11,290 nucleotides of DNA from assembly GCA_007120815.1 (NCBI GenBank), contig SKMY01000045.1:1-11290 (forward strand). The letters run 5' to 3'. The notes beneath the pieces are model-generated. The model saw nothing but the letters and a program-made list of their open reading frames with translations, searched no databases and was not told the DNA's origin. Positions 7,598-11,290 of this stretch are shown here, one piece after another. The first letter of the stretch is position 1. Every line of letters starts with the position of its first letter. This DNA comes from Syntrophomonadaceae bacterium. Lineage in GTDB: Bacteria; Bacillota_D; Dethiobacteria; DTU022; UBA8154. The translations under genes were made by a program, and so were the position numbers.

Positions 7598-8446
7598 TTA
7601 CAGATAAATATCTTTTTTAATTTCTTCAACGGTTTTTAAAGCATCCAGGGCTTTTTCCTTATCTTTCAGGGCTACGGAGAACACCAGCACATTACATATT
7701 GTGGTAGCCGCAGCATAAGAGTTGTAAAAGCCGGGGCTGGAAGAGTGAGCCAGCAAAAGAATGTGTGCAGCCCGGGCAACGGGTGAATAGTCTCTATCCG
7801 TAATACAAATAACTGTCCCCCCCCGGGAGCAGGCCAGTTCAATGGCTTGTAACGTGTCTATTGAATAGCGAGGATAACTAAATACGACCAGAACATCCTG
7901 CCCGGTAATGGGAGCCAGCTGCTCAAACATAACCAGGCCTCCCGATGTAACCAGATGTACATCCATGGTTAGGCGATGCAGGTGAAAACTTAGAAATCTG
8001 GCCAGGGATTCACAGCTGTTTAAGCCCAAAGTATAAATACGCCGGGCCTGACAGAGGCACTGCACGGCCCGTTCCAAGGATTCGGGAGAAAAACTTTGGA
8101 GTGTTGCCTCAATATTTTTAATATCATTCTGGAAAACTTCAACAATGCTGGCGCCTACCTGCTTGACCTGTCCTAAAGATTTACACATGCGTTCCGAGGG
8201 ATTGTCTTCTCGAGCTAAGTATTTAAACAGTTCACGCTTGATTTCCAGATAACCCGAAAAACCCAGGGACTTGGCAAAACGAACTACGGTGGCATCACTT
8301 ACCCCTACACGACTGCCCAAATCCAGGGCTGAAAGGTTTGCCGCGTTCCGGTAGTTGTCAAGGATATACTCGCCCAAAACCCGCTGGCTTTCGGGAAGGT
8401 CTTTTAATTTCCGGGCAATGAGTTTTAATACACTTTCCTGATCCAA
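7598..8446 (-). CDS. MurR/RpiR family transcriptional regulator (HTH-SIS)
   Basis: DNA-binding regulator, 282 aa, TTG start at 8446-8444 with AGGAGG (8459-8454) seven bases upstream. The N-terminal RpiR-type helix-turn-helix covers about 1-77, with LGSRVGVSDATVVRFAKSLG (43-62) and then FSGYLEIKREL. A linker leads to a SIS domain (about 120-265), with YTLGLNSCESLARFLSFHL (138-156), DVLVVFSYPRYSIDT (184-198) and GTVICITDRDYSPVA (210-224). Classical members sense phosphosugars; here the usual Ser/Thr- and Gly-rich phosphate-binding stretch after the second beta strand is SYPRYS, so another ligand is likely. It is the first gene of the amidohydrolase-opp unit, 51 bases from the amidohydrolase, and a 16-bp palindrome covers its promoter, suggesting autoregulation. 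Confidence 0.9.
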   Translation of the reverse strand: MDQESVLKLIARKLKDLPESQRVLGEYILDNYRNAANLSALDLGSRVGVSDATVVRFAKSLGFSGYLEIKRELFKYLAREDNPSERMCKSLGQVKQVGASIVEVFQNDIKNIEATLQSFSPESLERAVQCLCQARRIYTLGLNSCESLARFLSFHLHRLTMDVHLVTSGGLVMFEQLAPITGQDVLVVFSYPRYSIDTLQAIELACSRGGTVICITDRDYSPVARAAHILLLAHSSSPGFYNSYAAATTICNVLVFSVALKDKEKALDALKTVEEIKKDIYL

Positions 8447-8465
8447 CGGCCATCCTCCTAATGAG

Positions 8466-8480
8466 TAGTATGAATTACTA
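8466..8480. repeat. Imperfect copy of the operator half-sites
   Basis: TAGTA (8466-8470) and TACTA (8476-8480) form an inverted pair around five bases, 13 bases from the main palindrome, between the promoter and the regulator's ribosome site. They resemble its half-sites (GTAGTA / TACTAC), so this may be a secondary binding site. Confidence 0.4.
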
Positions 8481-8492
8481 TATTTGTTTATT

Positions 8493-8508
8493 TGTAGTAT
8501 ATACTACA
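8493..8508. promoter_or_regulatory. 16-bp palindromic operator candidate
   Basis: TGTAGTATATACTACA is a perfect inverted repeat centred at 8500/8501. It overlaps the -10 region of the promoter reading toward the RpiR-type regulator. Position and symmetry fit the binding site of a dimeric regulator, most simply the adjacent RpiR protein acting on its own operon. Confidence 0.6.
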
Positions 8509-8527
8509 TTATCTAACTATTCGTCAA
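8498..8527 (-). promoter_or_regulatory. Promoter of the regulator-amidohydrolase-opp unit
   Basis: On the minus strand TTGACG (8527-8522) is followed after 18 bases by TATATA (8503-8498). The predicted start is near 8491, leaving about 45 untranslated bases before the TTG start of the regulator. The -35 is good and the -10 moderate. The -10 lies inside the palindrome. Confidence 0.5.
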
Positions 8528-8580
8528 AGTCATTATTAATTCCTGTTTGTGAACACGAAATAATTTGAAAAATCAAAAAT

Positions 8581-8627
8581 AGATCCTGGGATCTTATAGA
8601 GCACACCATTTAACGGGTGTGCTCTAT
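8581..8627 (-). terminator. Tandem hairpins ending the cca unit
   Basis: The first hairpin has a perfect 12-bp stem ATAGAGCACACC / GGTGTGCTCTAT (8596-8607 with 8616-8627) and an 8-base loop, 39 bases past the small protein's stop. Immediately after it on the minus strand comes AGATCCCAGGATCT (8594-8581), a short second hairpin followed by ATTTTTG. Together they can end transcription coming from cca and insulate the regulator promoter. The rest of the 220-bp gap (8447-8666) is AT-rich and holds the promoter and palindromes listed separately. Confidence 0.6.
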
Positions 8628-8666
8628 TGAAGAACTTTTTCTCAAACCTCGACTTTTCTTTTCGCA

Positions 8667-8978
8667 TCAGTCGTTTAATTTATCCTTGATCATTTCTTCC
8701 AATTCACCCGGCTCTATTTTATCTAAATCCAACTCATCCTTTTCCACCTTGTCCAGCAAATCTCTTAATTCAGAGTCACTTAACGTATCCAGTTTGTTTC
8801 TGATGGACTCCATGGTTCCTTCACTGATTTCCCTGATGCTTTTATCTAATAATCCTGTTTCCTCTATCGTCTCCAGCCCTTTTTCCACCTTTTGCTCCGC
8901 TTCCGGATTTAACCAGCCCATATAATACAAACCCACGATGGTACCCAGTACAATAATTGCAATGCCTATCAATCTCAT
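8667..8978 (-). CDS. Small membrane-anchored acidic protein, function unknown
   Basis: A 103-aa protein with one N-terminal membrane segment (about 4-22, IGIAIIVLGTIVGLYYMGW) and a strongly charged, Glu/Asp/Lys-rich helical tail (24-103). The tail probably forms amphipathic helices or a coiled coil; it has no cysteine and no catalytic motif. The start is ATG 8978-8976 with AAGGA nine bases upstream; a TTG at 8996 has no ribosome site. The segment near 10-20 could be an uncleaved anchor, leaving the acidic tail on one face of the membrane. It lies 42 bases after cca and shares its strand and terminator, so it is probably co-transcribed. I do not recognise a family. Confidence 0.7.
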   Translation of the reverse strand: MRLIGIAIIVLGTIVGLYYMGWLNPEAEQKVEKGLETIEETGLLDKSIREISEGTMESIRNKLDTLSDSELRDLLDKVEKDELDLDKIEPGELEEMIKDKLND

Positions 8979-9020
8979 GTATCCCGTTCCTTTCAAATTA
9001 GGTTAAGGTTAAGGCAGGCT

Positions 9021-10457
9021 TTATTTTTGACGCCTGGCTTTTTTAAGGACGGCACGCTGCAGCGCTTCCGCTGTATTTTCCAGCCTGCCGCTTTGTACAT
9101 CGACCAGCAGGTCCTGCAGCACTTTTCCAACCTGCGGGCCCTGGTAACCCAACTTCTCAATAATGAAGTCCCCAGAAATGTTCAGCTCCCGGGGATAGAA
9201 CACCATTTCGCGAACGATGTTTTGCACCCGCTGTTCCATTTCAGGCAGGAACGAAGACGCTTCATCCTTGCCCCGGGCCAGGTTATCAGCCTGTGCCAAC
9301 ATAAAGAGCTGCTGAATCGCCTGCATGAAATGATCCCGATTTGTAAATTCCCGGGCACGTTTTTTTATCCAGCGCACTGCGCTTTGATGGTTAGCAAAGT
9401 TTAGGTCCATGTGGTGGTTGATCAGCCAGATTACCCGGGTGGTTACGGCACGGGGGACCCTCAACCTTTCCAGGATATAACGGGCCATTTCAGCACCTTC
9501 ACGGGCATGACCGTAATCGGCGATCTCCCCTTTCTTGTTGCGCGTTCGGACCCCTTCTGCTCCCTTGGCAATATCGTGAAGCAGTGCTGTCCATCGCAGC
9601 GTGATTTCGGGCTTAATCTCGTGGACCGTCTGCAGGGTATGCTCCAGGACATCATGCCGGTGAAATCGAGGGTTTTGCCCGACGCCTTTAAGCCTGGATA
9701 TTTCAGGTAACAGCGCAACCTCTTCTTTTTCCCCGCCGGTTTTTACGGCACAGGTGTAATCCAGGGCGCCTATCTCTAACAGGATATTTAGCCCTCGCGC
9801 AGGATGAGGCGCAAGCAGTATTTTTTCCAGTTCATCCCGGACACGCTCCACCGATAGTTTCCTGAATCGGCTTTGCACGCCTGGAACTCGACCTGCTTCC
9901 AGGATTGCCGGATCAACCTGAAAACCGGTTTGGGCGGCAAATCGCGGGGCGCGCAGCAGCCGCAGGGGATCTTCCAGGAGACGCTCCATTGGATTTCCTA
10001 CACTGCGGATAAGCCTTTTGTCTAAATCATCCCGGCCGCCAAAAGGGTCGATCAGGTTGCCGGTATGATCCATGGCCATGGCATTGATGGTAAAATCCCG
10101 CCGGGAGAGGTCGAGTTTAATGTCTTGAAGAAAGGTAACATTCTCAGGTCGATGCGGATCATCCCCATACGTTTCGGCACGCATGGTTGCGATTTCATAG
10201 CTCGCTTCCTGCATAACCACATTAACGACACCAAAGGACGCATCGTGTTCCCAGGTTTTCCAGCCCGTATCAACAGCAACCTGCTTGATCGCTCCGGGAA
10301 GGCGGTCCGTTACAAAGTCATAGTCTGTGGGAGTACGAGAAAGCAGGAGATCCCTCACGCAACCCCCAACCAGGTAGCACTGAAAGCCGCCCTCAGACAT
10401 TTTTTCCATAATTTCCAGCGCGGCCGGGGGAACCATTCCAACGGGGGCCTGTCTCAT
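9021..10457 (-). CDS. cca: CCA-adding tRNA nucleotidyltransferase with HD domain
   Basis: Class II nucleotidyltransferase of 478 aa that builds or repairs the 3' CCA of tRNAs in the cytoplasm. The head has YLVGGCVRDLLL (28-39) and the metal-binding DYD (Asp45, Asp47). A flexible-loop region leads to RRDFTINAMA (119-128), then DPFGGRDDL (137-145) and the nucleotide-selecting EDPLR (162-166) with LLRAPRFAAQTGF. The presence of the loop and of EDxxR favours a full CCA-adding enzyme over a poly(A) polymerase or a CC-only enzyme. A C-terminal HD domain follows: HRHDVLEHTLQTV (266-278), LLHDIAKG (292-299) with His294-Asp295, and INHHMDL (346-352). This makes it longer than the roughly 400-aa Bacillus enzyme. 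ATG 10457-10455 is preceded by GGGTGAT about eight bases upstream. Confidence 0.92.
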   Translation of the reverse strand: MRQAPVGMVPPAALEIMEKMSEGGFQCYLVGGCVRDLLLSRTPTDYDFVTDRLPGAIKQVAVDTGWKTWEHDASFGVVNVVMQEASYEIATMRAETYGDDPHRPENVTFLQDIKLDLSRRDFTINAMAMDHTGNLIDPFGGRDDLDKRLIRSVGNPMERLLEDPLRLLRAPRFAAQTGFQVDPAILEAGRVPGVQSRFRKLSVERVRDELEKILLAPHPARGLNILLEIGALDYTCAVKTGGEKEEVALLPEISRLKGVGQNPRFHRHDVLEHTLQTVHEIKPEITLRWTALLHDIAKGAEGVRTRNKKGEIADYGHAREGAEMARYILERLRVPRAVTTRVIWLINHHMDLNFANHQSAVRWIKKRAREFTNRDHFMQAIQQLFMLAQADNLARGKDEASSFLPEMEQRVQNIVREMVFYPRELNISGDFIIEKLGYQGPQVGKVLQDLLVDVQSGRLENTAEALQRAVLKKARRQK

Positions 10458-10525
10458 CAGATATCATCACCCAATACATCTTTATGCTTTATGAAAGCGA
10501 TGTTTGCTTTTTTCTGTACTGTATC

Positions 10526-10534
10526 ATTATATCA
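10526..10534 (-). promoter_or_regulatory. Extended -10 promoter of cca
   Basis: On the minus strand TGATATAAT (10534-10526) combines an extended TG with a perfect -10. There is no convincing -35 at 16-18 bases (the nearest is TTGATG at 21). Transcription would start near 10519, about 60 bases before the cca ATG. Confidence 0.55.
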
Positions 10535-10569
10535 CGACTACCGGAAATCATGCATCAAGAAACCTGAAT

Positions 10570-10605
10570 AAAAAAAGCCCTCCTAAGATTAAAGAAAGGG
10601 CTTTT
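10570..10605 (-). terminator. Rho-independent terminator after the iron-sulfur protein gene
   Basis: A 9-bp stem AAAAGCCCT / AGGGCTTTT (10605-10597 with 10581-10573), extendable by two G-U pairs, is followed on the minus strand by a run of seven T. It lies 33 bases past the stop of the iron-sulfur gene and upstream of the cca promoter, so the two units are transcribed separately. Confidence 0.85.
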
Positions 10606-10637
10606 GCGTTCATACAATGGGGTAAATTGGCGAACGG

Positions 10638-11290
10638 TCAAAAAGGCAAGCGGTTTTTCTCCTGCGCAATGGAAAACAGCTGCTCTTTCTTGCTCCGGGG
10701 AGGCGTATAGCGTGTTTCCCGCGGTCTCATTTCAAGGGCTTCGGCCGGGCAGGCAGCGGCACAAACGCCGCAGCCGATGCAGCGTTCTTTTTCGATTACA
10801 GGCAGAACCTGCCGGTTGTTTAGGGTTTCTTCCTGCATGACAATGGCATTAATGTGGCAGCTTTCCTCACAAATCCCACAACCCGTACAGTTTTGCGTGA
10901 TGACTTCCGGGAAATAGTTCCCTGCCTGAACAGCTTGGATGTCGTTTTCGTTTATGGACCTGAGCACCCCACAGCAGCAGCCGCAGCAGAAACAAATGAA
11001 TGTAGGATTGCCGAGAACGTTGTCGCACAGCAATACCAACCCTAGCTCCTGGGCCCGGTCCAGGTTTTCCAGGAGCTCCCTGGCGGTGGCCTCCCGGGCA
11101 AATCCGCGTCTGATCAGCCAGCTGCTGGCCCTGCCCAGGGACATGCAAATATTCTCCACCGGCGCACTGCAGGCTTTCCCCAGGTGTTCGGCCTTGTGTC
11201 GGCATGCACAGGTGGAAAGGGCTCCACCGCCCGCCTGACGTATGATTTCCGAAGCCCGGTCGTAGTCAAGCACTTCTGTTTCCACCGCCA
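10638..11290 (-). CDS. Cys-rich 4Fe-4S ferredoxin-type protein (N-terminus outside the window)
   Basis: The last 216 codons of an iron-sulfur protein; the frame is still open at the right edge. A GTG at 11285 has no visible upstream sequence to judge, and ETEVLDYDRASEII looks like the middle of the family, so the gene is treated as partial. Residues 27-48 hold CACR with Cys40 and Cys48. A second Cys cluster is FICFCCGCCCG (97-107). Two ferredoxin motifs follow: CTGCGICEESCH (134-145, His where Pro is usual) and CIGCGVCAAACP (170-181). Both can hold 4Fe-4S clusters. Proteins of this shape occur in anaerobes and are thought to carry electrons between oxidoreductases; the partner is unknown. The basic tail (about 187-216) has no recognised motif. 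Confidence 0.8.
   Translation of the reverse strand, partial: AVETEVLDYDRASEIIRQAGGGALSTCACRHKAEHLGKACSAPVENICMSLGRASSWLIRRGFAREATARELLENLDRAQELGLVLLCDNVLGNPTFICFCCGCCCGVLRSINENDIQAVQAGNYFPEVITQNCTGCGICEESCHINAIVMQEETLNNRQVLPVIEKERCIGCGVCAAACPAEALEMRPRETRYTPPRSKKEQLFSIAQEKNRLPF

Noticed and set aside
8998..9015. Short tandem GGTTAA-like units between cca and the small protein gene
   Set aside because: Only about two and a half copies of a 6-mer; too short to call a repeat array and likely chance.
10065..10571. A 168-codon plus-strand open frame opposite the start of cca
   Set aside because: It covers conserved cca motifs on the other strand and runs through the cca promoter; no domain or ribosome site supports it.
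1..11290. CRISPR array, phage genes, insertion sequences or rRNA
   Set aside because: No regularly spaced repeats, transposase or integrase motifs, terminal inverted repeats or rRNA-like stretches were seen; the tRNA has no duplicated 3' end suggesting an attachment site.

Overview
The window looks like chromosomal DNA of a clostridial Firmicute, possibly of the Peptococcaceae type. The signs are long purine-rich Shine-Dalgarno (SD) sequences, frequent TTG and GTG starts, a balanced base composition, an RpiR-type regulator beside an Opp transporter, and a Cys-rich ferredoxin protein typical of anaerobes. The lineage is an inference from style, not from a marker gene. No phage, IS element, CRISPR array or rRNA was seen.

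Layout. On the plus strand at the left edge lie the C-terminal end of a U32-family peptidase (2-190) and a tRNA-Pro with anticodon CGG (252-328). The tRNA has its own promoter and a terminator that can also stop minus-strand transcription. Everything else is on the minus strand. Read right to left it comprises: (i) the C-terminal part of an iron-sulfur protein, cut by the right edge (10638-11290), followed by a good terminator; (ii) a two-gene unit of an HD-domain CCA-adding enzyme (cca) and a small membrane-anchored acidic protein, followed by tandem hairpins; (iii) a seven-gene unit of an RpiR-family regulator, a metal-dependent amidohydrolase, and a peptide ABC transporter in the order oppA-B-C-D-F, running from about 8527 to 530.

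How the genes may work together. The lipoprotein OppA would capture a peptide-like solute. OppB and OppC would move it across the membrane, powered by OppD and OppF. The cytoplasmic amidohydrolase, with a complete binuclear metal site of the hydantoinase/dihydroorotase type, would then cleave an amide or cyclic amide bond. The regulator's TTG start follows a promoter whose -10 region sits inside a perfect 16-bp palindrome, a likely autoregulatory operator. No internal terminator is obvious between the regulator and oppA, so the seven genes may form one transcript. A hairpin between oppA and oppB may keep the transporter core below the level of the binding protein.

The most interesting points are the undefined substrate of this regulator-hydrolase-transporter unit, a regulator SIS domain whose usual phosphosugar-binding segment is altered (SYPRYS), and a 107-bp gap before oppA. 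That gap holds a full-length SD match in front of a 9-codon ORF, overlapped by a 16-codon ORF whose stop lies in oppA's own ribosome-binding site.
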